Positions 47,866 through 57,141 of a stretch of 64,000 bases of DNA are shown piece by piece. The first letter of the stretch is position 1, and the number at the start of each line of letters is the position of its first letter. The stretch is from positions 1 through 64,000 of the forward strand of contig CAVZWU010000004.1 of assembly GCA_963779095.1 (NCBI GenBank), written 5' to 3'. Below the pieces are notes generated by a model. The model was not told the DNA's origin and searched no databases. It saw only the letters and a list, made by a program, of their open reading frames with translations. The stretch is from Roseiarcus sp963779095. Lineage in GTDB: Bacteria > Pseudomonadota > Alphaproteobacteria > Rhizobiales > Beijerinckiaceae. A program made the translations under genes and the position numbers.

Positions 47866-48084
47866 CGATACCCTCCCTCCGAAAAGCCGTTATTTGCTCA
47901 CATTGGGTCGCTTACTCATAATTACAATCTTTTGTCAAGCGCGTAACATGAGTAGATGCAGAAAAAACAGTCGATTGTATATCCGATGCATACTGACGCA
48001 CTTCCGTTTTATACCTATGTTAATAATAAAATATTGCTTGATACAGATTCAGTTCTGTCGTAGATACGAACAGAGGCATTTGCA
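47866..48084. promoter_or_regulatory. AT-rich divergent intergenic region
   Basis: About 220 bases of much lower GC than the surroundings, between the RHH gene and the kinase gene. It should hold both promoters. TTGATA near 48035 and other AT-rich hexamers are present, but I cannot define start sites with confidence. Confidence 0.35.
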
Positions 48085-48729
48085 ATGCTAACACGAAGTG
48101 AATCAAATATATCTTCTGTCGATCGTCCGCATACCTACGGGGAAGAAGCCGAGCATCGGATCGCGAATAGTCTACAAATGATCAGCGCTCTTGTTCGTCA
48201 GCGGGCGCGGAGAGAACACGTCTCAGATCCGCAAACGTTTCTTCTGGAGGTCGCCGATCGCATAGAAACCGTCGGAAAGCTTCATCGCCTTCTCGGGGAA
48301 TCGACGACGGGATCAGTCCAGTTACGGGCATATCTGGAAGACATTTGTGACCGCCTGAGAGGCGCTCTGGCGCCGACGGCGACATCATTTTGTTTTGACT
48401 GCCCGGTCGAGTGTCTTCTGCCTGCGAAAACAGCCTTGCCGCTGGCGCTCATCACCGCCGAACTGGTGTCCAATTCACTAAAATACGCTCATCCGGCAGG
48501 CTTGCCGACCAAGATCACTCTGTCCTGTCACCCTGACGAAAATGGCGTCCTCACGATCGTATACGAGGATGATGGGGTGGGGTTTCCCGAGGGGTTCGAC
48601 GTCAACGAGGCTGGGCACATGGGGATGAACTTCATTCGCCTGCTCAGCAAAGGCGTGGGCGGCGAGCATGATTGGTGCAGCGATCCGCTGGGGATTCGCT
48701 TCGAAATCGCGCTTCCGATAAGTCCTTAA
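48085..48729 (+). CDS. HisKA_2 family cytoplasmic histidine kinase
   Basis: 214 residues, no membrane segment. The dimerisation/phosphoacceptor helix is EAEHRIANSLQMISALVRQR (His in AEHRIANSLQ), followed by a HATPase-like domain: N-box TAELVSNSLKYAHP, G1 EDDGVGFPEGF and GMNFIRLLSKGVGGE. Kinases of this class are common in Alphaproteobacteria and often feed PhyR-type stress pathways; no sensor domain is visible, so the input must be a partner protein. The gene is alone. Confidence 0.85.
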   Translation: MLTRSESNISSVDRPHTYGEEAEHRIANSLQMISALVRQRARREHVSDPQTFLLEVADRIETVGKLHRLLGESTTGSVQLRAYLEDICDRLRGALAPTATSFCFDCPVECLLPAKTALPLALITAELVSNSLKYAHPAGLPTKITLSCHPDENGVLTIVYEDDGVGFPEGFDVNEAGHMGMNFIRLLSKGVGGEHDWCSDPLGIRFEIALPISP

Positions 48730-48769
48730 TCTCCTCCCGATAGAATTTGCGGCTCGCGGACGGGAAGTC

Positions 48770-50362
48770 TTATCGGCGTCGAGATTCCCCCGCGCCAGCC
48801 TGCTCGGCCGCCGCGTCGATATCGACGACCTCGCTCAGCTTCACGCCGATAGCGCTGGCGAGCAGCTTCAGCCGGTCGATCACCACTTCGCTGTCGGGCG
48901 CGCGGGCCGCCGCAGCGACTTCGAGCCGAACGCGATCGGGATCGATGCGCAAGCGCGCGCTTTCCAGCATAGCAGGGACGCCACCGGAAAAGCGGTAGGC
49001 GAGCAGAATTGCGCGGCCGAGAATCTGCGCCCGGCGACGTTCAGCCGGCTTGAGCAGCTTGATCGCCGGGCTCAGCCAGGGCGCGTCCGGCCGGCCGACA
49101 TAGCGGGCGTGGATGGCGGCGGCGACGAACACCCGCTCGGGGTGCGTGACGCCGATGAACGGAAATTCGATGAGCCGTCTAAAGCTCTCTTCGGCCCGAA
49201 GGTCGGCCGCGTCTCTCCAGGCGATATCGGACAAGGCGCAGACCGCGACGCGCAGCCTCTTCTCGGCGGCGGCTTCGCCGGGAAAAAGGCTCTCGGTCCA
49301 GGAAGCGAGTTCGCGCGCAAATTCAGGCACGCGCGCAAGCGGCAGGCCGATCAGCTGCGCGCCCTCGATCAGGGGATCGAGATACTGCTCCTCTTGGCTC
49401 AGTTGCGAATAGAGAAAACCCTCCCGCAAGCCCAGCGCGGAAAAAACGACGCGTTCGGGCTTCAGGTGCTTCAGCACGCGATCGAGCACGAGCGCCGCCG
49501 CCGGCAATGTGCGCGCCCGGCGTTCCGCCACGCCCGGCCTCGCCGCCAGTTTCGCCGCAGAGAGGTGCGACACCGCTCGCGCAAATTTTCGCGCATCGGC
49601 CTCGGCAAGGGTGTAGCCGTGCACGACTTTGACCGGCGCGCCGACCGCATCCATGTGCGCTTTCGCCAGCGCCCGCCAGCCGCCGCCGACCGCATAGAAC
49701 ACCGGCCGCGCCAGCGCGCGCGGCAGGCGCGAGCGCAGAATTTCGTCGATCTGCCGCTTTGCCGCCGAGACGCTCTCCGACAGCATGGCTTCGACAGGCA
49801 GGGCGCCAAGCGGCAGGCTGACCCAGCGATCCCCCACACGGTCGTCGATCGCTTCCGCAACTTCGAGACTGCCCCCGCCCATGTCGCCGACCGACCCGAG
49901 TGGCCGGAAGAAGCCGGAAATGACGCCCAGCGTGGAAAACCGCGCTTCCTCAGCGCCGCTGAGGATCCGCACCTTGAGCCCGGACTCGGCCTCGATCGCC
50001 TGCGCAAGCTTCAGTCCGTTCGAGGCGCGACGCATGGCCTCGGTCGCCACGGCGTCGATTCGGGCGACCCCCATGGCGTCGGCGATAGCGCGAAAGCGCC
50101 GTACCGCCTCGACGGCGCGACGAAAGTGGTCAGGCCCGATCGCGCCGCTCTCGGCCAGCCCTTCGGCGAGTCGGGCGAGCGATTTTTCGTTGAACCGCGG
50201 CATCGGCGCCCGGCCGAGTTGGTCATAGACCAGAAGCCGGATCGAGTTCGAGCCGATATCGACGATCGCATAGGGCGCCCGGTCGGCGCGCTTGGCGCGC
50301 TCAGGGTCGAGCTTGAGCGGACGCAGCGCCTCTCCCGAGGTCTGATCAGATGCCTTGGCCAT
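48770..50362 (-). CDS. Ppx/GppA family phosphatase
   Basis: 530 residues. The ASKHA fold begins YAIVDIGSNSIRLLVYDQLG near residue 31, with GSVGDMGGGSLEVAEA near 158 as the second phosphate loop, then an HD-like C-terminal region. Members hydrolyse polyphosphate or pppGpp. Length fits the proteobacterial exopolyphosphatase subgroup. Intact frame, isolated gene. Which activity dominates cannot be told from sequence. Confidence 0.88.
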   Translation of the reverse strand: MAKASDQTSGEALRPLKLDPERAKRADRAPYAIVDIGSNSIRLLVYDQLGRAPMPRFNEKSLARLAEGLAESGAIGPDHFRRAVEAVRRFRAIADAMGVARIDAVATEAMRRASNGLKLAQAIEAESGLKVRILSGAEEARFSTLGVISGFFRPLGSVGDMGGGSLEVAEAIDDRVGDRWVSLPLGALPVEAMLSESVSAAKRQIDEILRSRLPRALARPVFYAVGGGWRALAKAHMDAVGAPVKVVHGYTLAEADARKFARAVSHLSAAKLAARPGVAERRARTLPAAALVLDRVLKHLKPERVVFSALGLREGFLYSQLSQEEQYLDPLIEGAQLIGLPLARVPEFARELASWTESLFPGEAAAEKRLRVAVCALSDIAWRDAADLRAEESFRRLIEFPFIGVTHPERVFVAAAIHARYVGRPDAPWLSPAIKLLKPAERRRAQILGRAILLAYRFSGGVPAMLESARLRIDPDRVRLEVAAAARAPDSEVVIDRLKLLASAIGVKLSEVVDIDAAAEQAGAGESRRR

Positions 50363-50427
50363 CGTGGTTTCTCCCGCTCACGAGTTTATCACGAGGCGGC
50401 GGCGACGCCCTGCTTGTCTCGCGAGGC

Positions 50428-51538
50428 CTAGACCTCGACCGGAGCGCCGGTTCGAACCGAGCGCAGCGCCCCCTGGCAGAGCTTGAGCGAGACGAGATTG
50501 CCGCGCGCCGAGTTCAACGGCTCCCGGCTGTCTTCGACCGCGCACAAGAGTTCGCCCATCGCGCCGGCGAAGCCGTCGTTGAACCAGGCGCCGGTGAGAT
50601 GAGGCCGGCCAACGCCAGTTTCGGTGTAGAGCTCGACAGCCTGATGGCCGAGATCGGGGCCATGGGCGCAGACGACGCCCGTTCGCGCCGATGACCGAAG
50701 TCGAATCCCGCGCGCCATATCGGGTCGCGCCGTCGAAAATGAGCGAGGCCTGGCCGCCGTCAAAGCCGATGAGCGCCTGAGCCAAGAGCGGCGGCCGCGC
50801 CGTCTGTCCGGCGGCGCGAGCGGTCGTCGCATAGACGGAATGGGCGCGGTCGCTGATGACGCTGGCGAGAAAGTCGAACCAGTGGACGCCAAAATCCCAG
50901 AAGATGAGATCGTCCATGGCTTCGAAGGACGTGCCCGCAATCCAGCCATGGTTCCAGCGAATCTCGACATGAACGCCGGTGACCTCGCCGATGAGGCCGG
51001 CACGGACCGCCTCCCGGATATAGGCGAGATGGGGGGCCCAGCGGCCGTTCTGATTGACGGCGAGCTTGAGGCCGCGCCGCTCCGCCAACTCAACGAGTTC
51101 GCGCCCGTCGGCGAGATTCTCCACGAACGGTTTCTGCGCCAACACGTGCTTGCCGGCGTTCAGGGCGCGCCGCATGAGGTCGAGGCGGACGTCCGGATGG
51201 GCGGTGAGGTCGAGCACGCGGATGTTTGGGTCGCGCAACAGCGTGTCGAAATCGTCCGTGACGCGTGCGTTCGGGAAATGGGCGTCGCGGCGCGCGCGGG
51301 CGCGCTCAAGATCGCGCGAGCAAATGGCGACCACGTTCAGGCCATAGCGCGCATAGGCCTCGAGATGCGCTCCGCTGATCCCGCCCGCGCCGACGAGCGC
51401 GATCGGTTGCTCACGGTCGCGCGGCATCGGCGGACGATAGGGAAGCTCCGGCGCTTCGATCTCCGCCGCAGGCCTCGCGACCAAAGCATAATCGTCCTGC
51501 GAAGGCTCCTGCGGCCTTCCCCGCTTCCGCCTCCTCAT
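50428..51538 (-). CDS. Gfo/Idh/MocA oxidoreductase 1, frame broken
   Basis: About 370 residues. The Rossmann part is IALVGAGGISGAHLEAYARY near 45, then ALNAGKHVLAQKPFVENLAD (the conserved KP) and FWDFGVHWFDFLASVISD with the catalytic His. The frame changes near 50690 and continues VVCAHGPDLGHQAVELYTET and SLKLCQGALRSVRTGAPVEV. The start ATG overlaps the preceding gene's TGA (ATGA). NAD(P)-dependent oxidation of a sugar or polyol. Part of the leftward half of the sugar regulon. Confidence 0.85.
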
Positions 51539-52610
51539 GGCAGTAGACCAGCGTGCGCCGCTCCTCGAGCCGAGCGCGCCGCGGTGTCGACGATGCGCTG
51601 AGCGGTCCGGCAGAGCGAGGATCTAGAGGCCCTTCGAACGGCAGATCATGCTCCTTGCAATGGAGCACATATTCGACCGGCTTTCGGAACGGGGGTTTGA
51701 GTTCGTCGACGGGAATTTGGTGGATGGCCGGGTTGTCGCGCGTCTGTATCGCGACATGCGCCTCGTAATCATAACTCGAAATTGTGCCCTCCGAGCCGAC
51801 GACGACAAATCCGCATTTGGGCTGCGGCTGAGTTGTCCAGGGATCGGTGAAAGTCCCCCAGCGCGTTTCAAGTTTCGACAAGCCGCGGGCGTAGCGGCAA
51901 ATGGTGATCGAATGCTCGTCGACCTCGAGCCCCTCGGGCCGATCGACGATCGCGGTCACCTCGATCGGCGCCGCGCCATTCATGAACCAGGTTCCGAGCG
52001 TCGCGCCATAGCCGAGGTAGTCGAGCAGGCTGCCTCCGCCGGCGGCCTTGCTGTACCACCACGACGTCGGTTTCTCGCGCTTGACCTCCTCGCCCGACAC
52101 CACGACCTTGTCGGCGCGGTGGTAGAGCGGACCGCGGTTGCCGTCATAGAAGTGCACCTCGATCACCTCGCCAATGACGCCTTCATCGATCAGCCGCTTG
52201 GTCGTCACATGCGGCGGATACCAGCGCAAAGGCCAGTTGACGGCGAGGCGAGTTCCCGACTTTTTGATCGCCGCAAGGATCCGGTCGGCGTCGGCGAGCG
52301 AAGCGGCGAACGGCTTTTCGAGCAGGATGTCGACGCCGAGCGCTGCGACCTCTTCGACAATCTCCGCATGCCGAGCCGTCGCAGGACAGAGGATGGCGAG
52401 ATCGGGATGCGCCTCTCGCACGCATCGCCCGATATCGCCATAAACGCGGTCGCGGGAAATGGAGAAGTTGGCGATTGCGTCCGTCATTCTCGCTTCATCG
52501 CCGTCGCAGACCCCGACGATCTCGGCGTTCGGATGCTCGTGAGCCTCGCGCAGCAGGTCGCCCATGTGCATGTGCTCGAAGCTCAAGCCGACGATCCGCC
52601 ATTTGCGCAT
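51535..52610 (-). CDS. Gfo/Idh/MocA oxidoreductase 2, frame broken near 3' end
   Basis: About 358 residues from ATG 52610. The Rossmann motif is atypical (RIVGLSFEHMHMGDLLREA instead of GxGxxG), with the conserved DILLEKPFAASLAD. The usual C-domain His region reads GGGSLLDYLGYGATLGTWF, without the His, so this may be a subgroup with a changed active site. A break near 51605 puts the last codons (TAQRIVDTAARSARG) in another frame, ending at a TGA overlapping the next start. Cytoplasmic sugar oxidation or dehydration is possible; activity uncertain. Confidence 0.8.
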
Positions 52611-52652
52611 CTTAAAATCCTCCCGAAAGGCTGTGGAGCGCGCTTTCGCCAA

Positions 52653-53612
52653 TCAATCGCCTTCCAGCTTTTCGTGCGCCCGGACCAAGCCCGACGCGCC
52701 GCGGCTCGGCAGATTCTGCGTGCGCGAGGCCGCTTCGGCTCGCAGCTGCTCGACGCGCAGCACCAGCGCCATCGCCACCGCCAGCGTCGCAGAGAGCGAC
52801 TTGAACCCGGAAAAACTCTCTTCGATCACCTCGATATAGGCCTTCGAAACCGGAACCAATGGACTGAACGCGCTGTCGGTCATCGATACGATCGGAACGC
52901 CGCGCTGGGCGGCGGAAGCGGCCAATTCCGGGGTGATGGAATTGTAGGGGGTGAAGCTGACGGCAAGGACCGCGTCGGAGGCTGATGCGCAGCGCAGAAG
53001 CTCGAAGGCGGTCGACCCGACATTGTCGAGCGCAAGATTGCGCACGCCGAGATTGGCGAGCGCGAGCGACACATAGCTTACGAGCGAGAAGGCTCGCTTG
53101 GAGCCGATGATGTAGATGAGATCGGCCGCCGCGAGCGTCTGGCTCATGGCTTCGAATTGCGCCAGGTCGAGCCGATCCCGGACGCCCGCAAGCGACGTCG
53201 CCGACGAGCGAATGAATCCATCGACCAGGCGCGCCGCCTCGCTGCTCGAAGCCTCCTCCCACTGGTCGCGGCCCTCGCGTCCCCCATCCGCCAGATGGGC
53301 CTTGAACACGTCTTGCAGGTCGGAAAATCCGGTGTAGCCGAAGGCTTGCGCGAAGCGCACCAGAGTAGAAGGCTGGACGCCTGCTTCCCCGGCCACGCTG
53401 GTCACAGTGCCCAGCGCGACTGCGGTCGGATGCTGCCAGAGATGGATCGCAACCTGGCGAAGCTTCTTGGGCAGCCGCGCCGTCCCCGAGGACAGGACGG
53501 CCCGAAGCTCTTCATAGCTGCCGGGCCGCGAGTAGCCGAGCGCGGCGCCGACGCCGGCGTCCGCGACTGCGTCGGCGCGATCGTTCCGTTCGACGGACCT
53601 GCCTCTACTCAT
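52653..53612 (-). CDS. MurR/RpiR family regulator
   Basis: 319 residues. The N-terminal HTH_6 (KLRQVAIHLWQHPTAVALGT, TLVRFAQAFGYTGFSDLQ) is followed by a SIS sugar-isomerase-like domain (TLAAADLIYIIGSKRAFSLV, SASDAVLAVSFTPYNSITPE). SIS regulators sense phosphorylated sugars. ATG 53612 is chosen because it overlaps the upstream dehydrogenase stop by eight bases. Likely controls both halves of the regulon around the operator near 55.9 kb. Confidence 0.88.
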   Translation of the reverse strand: MSRGRSVERNDRADAVADAGVGAALGYSRPGSYEELRAVLSSGTARLPKKLRQVAIHLWQHPTAVALGTVTSVAGEAGVQPSTLVRFAQAFGYTGFSDLQDVFKAHLADGGREGRDQWEEASSSEAARLVDGFIRSSATSLAGVRDRLDLAQFEAMSQTLAAADLIYIIGSKRAFSLVSYVSLALANLGVRNLALDNVGSTAFELLRCASASDAVLAVSFTPYNSITPELAASAAQRGVPIVSMTDSAFSPLVPVSKAYIEVIEESFSGFKSLSATLAVAMALVLRVEQLRAEAASRTQNLPSRGASGLVRAHEKLEGD

Positions 53613-55089
53613 CGCTGAGGCGCTCCTTGAGGTAGCCGCCGGCGTCGCCGTCAAGCAGGCCGCGCAAGTGGCGCGCGATCGGTTCGATGAGCTGAGGGCG
53701 CGCCATGTCCGTCCCGAAGACGGGGGCGATGGCGAGAACGGCTTTGGCCAGTTCGGACCAGTCGGCGCTCTTTTCGCCGATCGCGATCACGGTCTCCGCA
53801 TAGGGGTCCGACGGCGTCCAGCGCGCCCCGAAGCGACGCGCGCCGCTCAGGGCGTAGGCGATCCAGCTCGCGACAGAGAGGGCAAGCAATCCGGCGGGCC
53901 GGCCGGCCGCGAGACGCTCGCGCAAAGGGTCGAGGAGACGCTGGACGATCTTCTGCGATCCGTCCGTTCCGATCTGATGGCAGCGGTGGCGAATGGCGGC
54001 GTTGCGGATGCGCGCCATCGACTGGTCGATATAGGGCGCAACCTCCATTCCGACGACCCTGGGCAGCGTGGTCGATGTTTCGCGCTCGAGCATCCGGCGC
54101 GTAAGCGCCGCGAGCGTCGGATCGGCGGCGGCCTGATAGGTGAACGCGTGGCCGACCAGCGCGCCCTGGTGCGCCAATGTCGATTGCGCGGCGTTGAGGA
54201 CACGCATCTTGATCTGCTCATAGGGCTTCGCATCGGCGACGAATTCGGCGCCCGCGAGGTCCAGAGACGGCCGCTCGCCAGCGAACCTATCCTCGATGAC
54301 CCATTGCCGGAACGGCTCGCCGACGACCGCGGCAGGATCGCGCAGGCCAAGCGCGCTCGCGATCTCATCGAGGTCGTCCGGCGTCGTCGCAGGCACGATC
54401 CGGTCGACCATCGTGGATGGAAACGTGACCCGGTCCGTTATCCACCGCGTCATCTCCGCCGAGCGCAACGCCGCAAACTCGAGCATCGCCGCGCCGAGCC
54501 GCGCGCCGTTGGACGGAATGTTGTCGCAGCTGATGATCGTCAGCGGCTTGCCGCCGATCCGCCGCCGCCGTTCGAGTGCGAGCGCGAGCAGGCCAAGGAG
54601 CGTGCGAGGCGGAAAGCCGCCTTCAAGGTCCGCACGGAGCGCTAGGTTGTCGAAATCGAGCGCGCCGGTCGACGGCGTGAGGCAATAGCCTTTTTCGGTG
54701 ACGGTCATCGTCACGACGGAAATCTGAGAACCTCCGAGCGCAGCAACCGCCGCCTCGGCGCTCGCCTTGTCATTGACGTCGATGACCTGGCGCAGCGCGC
54801 CGATGATGCGGGTTTCGGAGCGCTCGTCCTGACGAAGCGTCCGCGAATAGAGACATTGCTGGGGGGCGAGGAGATCGGCCAGGTTGGGCGCCGTGAGGTT
54901 GACGCCCAGGACGCCCCATCGCCCGAATCGGGCCTCGAGCATATCGTCGATGAATTCGGCCTGGTGACAGCGATGGAAAGCGCCGACGCCAATATGCGCG
55001 ATGCCGATCTCCAGGCTCTCGCGATCATAGCCCGGCTGACGCACTGGAGCCGCCAGCCCGGGTAGAACGCTGCGATCGAGGCGCCGCAT
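53605..55089 (-). CDS. Polyol (mannitol/fructuronate-type) dehydrogenase
   Basis: 494 residues from ATG 55089 (just after the SDR stop). The N-terminal Rossmann domain starts IGIAHIGVGAFHRCHQAEFI, followed by VTMTVTEKGYCL and IISCDNIPSNGARLG. The catalytic segment is YEQIKMRVLNAAQSTLAHQG: Lys and Asn are in place, but the usual His of the NxxH motif is Gln here. Oxidises or reduces a sugar alcohol or uronate with NAD. The substitution leaves the exact substrate and activity uncertain. Confidence 0.85.
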   Translation of the reverse strand: MRRLDRSVLPGLAAPVRQPGYDRESLEIGIAHIGVGAFHRCHQAEFIDDMLEARFGRWGVLGVNLTAPNLADLLAPQQCLYSRTLRQDERSETRIIGALRQVIDVNDKASAEAAVAALGGSQISVVTMTVTEKGYCLTPSTGALDFDNLALRADLEGGFPPRTLLGLLALALERRRRIGGKPLTIISCDNIPSNGARLGAAMLEFAALRSAEMTRWITDRVTFPSTMVDRIVPATTPDDLDEIASALGLRDPAAVVGEPFRQWVIEDRFAGERPSLDLAGAEFVADAKPYEQIKMRVLNAAQSTLAHQGALVGHAFTYQAAADPTLAALTRRMLERETSTTLPRVVGMEVAPYIDQSMARIRNAAIRHRCHQIGTDGSQKIVQRLLDPLRERLAAGRPAGLLALSVASWIAYALSGARRFGARWTPSDPYAETVIAIGEKSADWSELAKAVLAIAPVFGTDMARPQLIEPIARHLRGLLDGDAGGYLKERLSDE

Positions 55090-55099
55090 CGCGGGAGCC

Positions 55100-55870
55100 T
55101 CAGCCCAGTCCGCCAAAGACGTTCTGCGCATAATCGATCAGCGCGCCAGTCATCGGCTCCGAAGCGTCGGACAGAAGAAACAGCGCAAGCTGGGCGACGT
55201 CATCCGGGGTTATGAGGCGCTTGAACGGCATGGTCGCGGCGACGTCAGCGAGCCAGCCGTCGCCCTTGCCGAGCGTGACTGACTGCATATGCCGCTCGGC
55301 CGGGGTGTCGACCCAGCCGAGAATGACGCCATTCACGCGGATGCGGTCGAAACGATGGGCGTGGGCTGCGTTCTTGGTCAGCCCGGCCAACGCCGCCTTC
55401 GTGGAGGCGTAGACCGCGAGCTCCGGGGCGCCGCCGCGGGCGTGGATGGAGAGGATGTTGACGATCGATCCGGGCGCGCCGCGCTCCCGCAGATGGTTGA
55501 TTAGCCGCTGCATGAGAAAGAACGGCGCGCGCGCGTTGACCGCGAACAGCCGGTCCCAGAATTTGATGTCCGCGTCAACGAGAGAGCCCCGATCGGTGAG
55601 GGCGGCTGAATTGACGAGCGCGTCGACGCGGCCGAACCGCTTGAGCGCCGCGTCGACGATGGTGTCGGGCGCGTGGGCGTCCTCGAGATCCGCAGCAATG
55701 AACAGGGCGGGCGCCCCGCTTCGCTCGACCTCCGCCGCCGCGGTCGCGCCTTTAGCCTCATCCCGTCCCGTCACCACGACGCCTTCAGCGCCGGCGCGGG
55801 CGACTGCCAGGGCGATGGCCAAGCCGACCCCCTGGGTGGACCCGGTGACCACGACCACCCGCCCGTTCAT
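55100..55870 (-). CDS. Short-chain dehydrogenase/reductase
   Basis: 256 residues. Cofactor motif VVVVTGSTQGVGLAIALAVA; active-site Ser near ILSIHARGG and YxxxK as VYASTKAALAGL. Family length is normal. It shares the leftward operon with the polyol dehydrogenase and RpiR regulator, and its start faces the divergent promoter region. Probably oxidises a sugar or polyol intermediate. Confidence 0.88.
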   Translation of the reverse strand: MNGRVVVVTGSTQGVGLAIALAVARAGAEGVVVTGRDEAKGATAAAEVERSGAPALFIAADLEDAHAPDTIVDAALKRFGRVDALVNSAALTDRGSLVDADIKFWDRLFAVNARAPFFLMQRLINHLRERGAPGSIVNILSIHARGGAPELAVYASTKAALAGLTKNAAHAHRFDRIRVNGVILGWVDTPAERHMQSVTLGKGDGWLADVAATMPFKRLITPDDVAQLALFLLSDASEPMTGALIDYAQNVFGGLG

Positions 55871-55913
55871 CCGCGTCTCCCCGAAAGGTCCTCTTATTCG
55901 CGCAGTTTTGGAT

Positions 55914-55950
55914 CAGAAATTCCGGTTGTCAAACTCTGGAATTTTCTTGG
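55914..55950. promoter_or_regulatory. Inverted-repeat operator in divergent promoter
   Basis: GAAATTTCC and GGAATTTTC lie in opposite orientation about 15 bases apart between the divergent SDR and isomerase genes. AT-rich symmetric motifs of this type match known SIS-type RpiR operators. A TTGACA lies at 55983-55988, possibly the -35 of the rightward promoter. Confidence 0.5.
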
Positions 55951-56078
55951 CGAGATTCCGGGGCAATTGGACGCCGTTCGAATTGACAAATGGAAGTTTT
56001 TTGCCAGTATCGATTCACGGCATAATCTTTCGTCAGAAGAACGGGCGGCGAGGCGAAGCCGCCGAGGGAGAGAACGCT

Positions 56079-57137
56079 ATGCGGACCATCAAGGGCCCGG
56101 GCCTGTTTCTGGCTCAGTTCGCAACCGACACCCCGCCCCACAACACCCTCGGCGGAATCGCGAAATGGGCAAGGGATTATGGATACAAGGCGATCCAAAT
56201 CCCAACGTGGGATAGCCGCTTCTTCGACCTTGATCGGGCCTACGACAGCGAGACCTATTGCGACGAGATCAAAGGAACGCTGGCCGACATCGGCATCGCG
56301 GTCAGCGAGCTTTCCACGCATTTTCAGGGCCAGATGGTGTCCGTTCATCCGGCCTATGACGCGATGTTCGACGGCCAATGCCCGCCCGCCGTGCGCGGCG
56401 ATCCGGAGAAGCGACGCCTTTGGGCGGCTGACCAGGTGCGCAAGGCCGCTCGCGTCTCGCGCCGCTTTGGCCTGACCGAGCACGTGAGCTTCACCGGCTC
56501 CCTCGCCTGGCCGTATTTCTATCCCTATCCTCAGCGTCCTGCCGGACTGATCGAGGAGTGCTTCGCCGAGCAGGCCCGCCGCTGGAAACCGATCCTCGAT
56601 CTTTTCGATGAAAATGGCGTCGATCTCTGCTTCGAGATTCATCCGAGCGAGGACGTGTTCGACGGCGACACCTTCGACATGTTTCTCGACGCCGTCGGCG
56701 GCCACAAGCGCTGCAACATTAATTACGACGCCAGCCACTACATCAAGCAAGGCATGGACTATCTCGGCTTCATCGACGCCTATCATGACCGCATCAAGAT
56801 GTTCCACGTGAAGGACGCCGAGTTCAACTCGACGGCGAAGCAGGGCGTCTATGGCGGCTACAAAGGCTGGCTCGAGCGCGCCGGCCGCGACCGCTCGCTT
56901 GGGCACGGGCAGGTCAATTTCAAAGGGATTTTCTCAAAGCTCGCGGCATATGATTTCGCCGGCTGGGCGGTGTACGAATGGGAATGCTGCCTGCAGCATC
57001 CCGAGGTCGCGGCCCGCGAGGGCGCCAAGTTCATCGCCGACCACATCATCGAGGTGACGGACCGGGTGTTCGACGACTTCGCCAAGACTGGCGCGGACCG
57101 CGCGACGAATCTCAAGCTGCTCGGCATCAAGGGCTAA
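56079..57137 (+). CDS. TIM-barrel sugar isomerase/epimerase (AP_endonuc_2 fold)
   Basis: 352 residues from ATG 56079 with GAGGGAGAG upstream. Metal-site residues: Glu in VDLCFEIHPSEDV, Asp/His in INYDASHYIKQGMDYL, His/Asp in KMFHVKDAEFN and Glu in AVYEWECCLQHPEVA. These enzymes isomerise ketoses, inosose or keto-sugar intermediates. First gene of the rightward half, followed after four bases by another Gfo/Idh oxidoreductase and the ABC importer. The ligands are all present. Confidence 0.88.
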   Translation: MRTIKGPGLFLAQFATDTPPHNTLGGIAKWARDYGYKAIQIPTWDSRFFDLDRAYDSETYCDEIKGTLADIGIAVSELSTHFQGQMVSVHPAYDAMFDGQCPPAVRGDPEKRRLWAADQVRKAARVSRRFGLTEHVSFTGSLAWPYFYPYPQRPAGLIEECFAEQARRWKPILDLFDENGVDLCFEIHPSEDVFDGDTFDMFLDAVGGHKRCNINYDASHYIKQGMDYLGFIDAYHDRIKMFHVKDAEFNSTAKQGVYGGYKGWLERAGRDRSLGHGQVNFKGIFSKLAAYDFAGWAVYEWECCLQHPEVAAREGAKFIADHIIEVTDRVFDDFAKTGADRATNLKLLGIKG

Positions 57138-57141
57138 GCCG

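Noticed and set aside
49109..50431. Plus-strand open stretch antisense to Ppx/GppA
   Set aside because: Arg/Gln-rich product without motifs, opposite a clear phosphatase gene.
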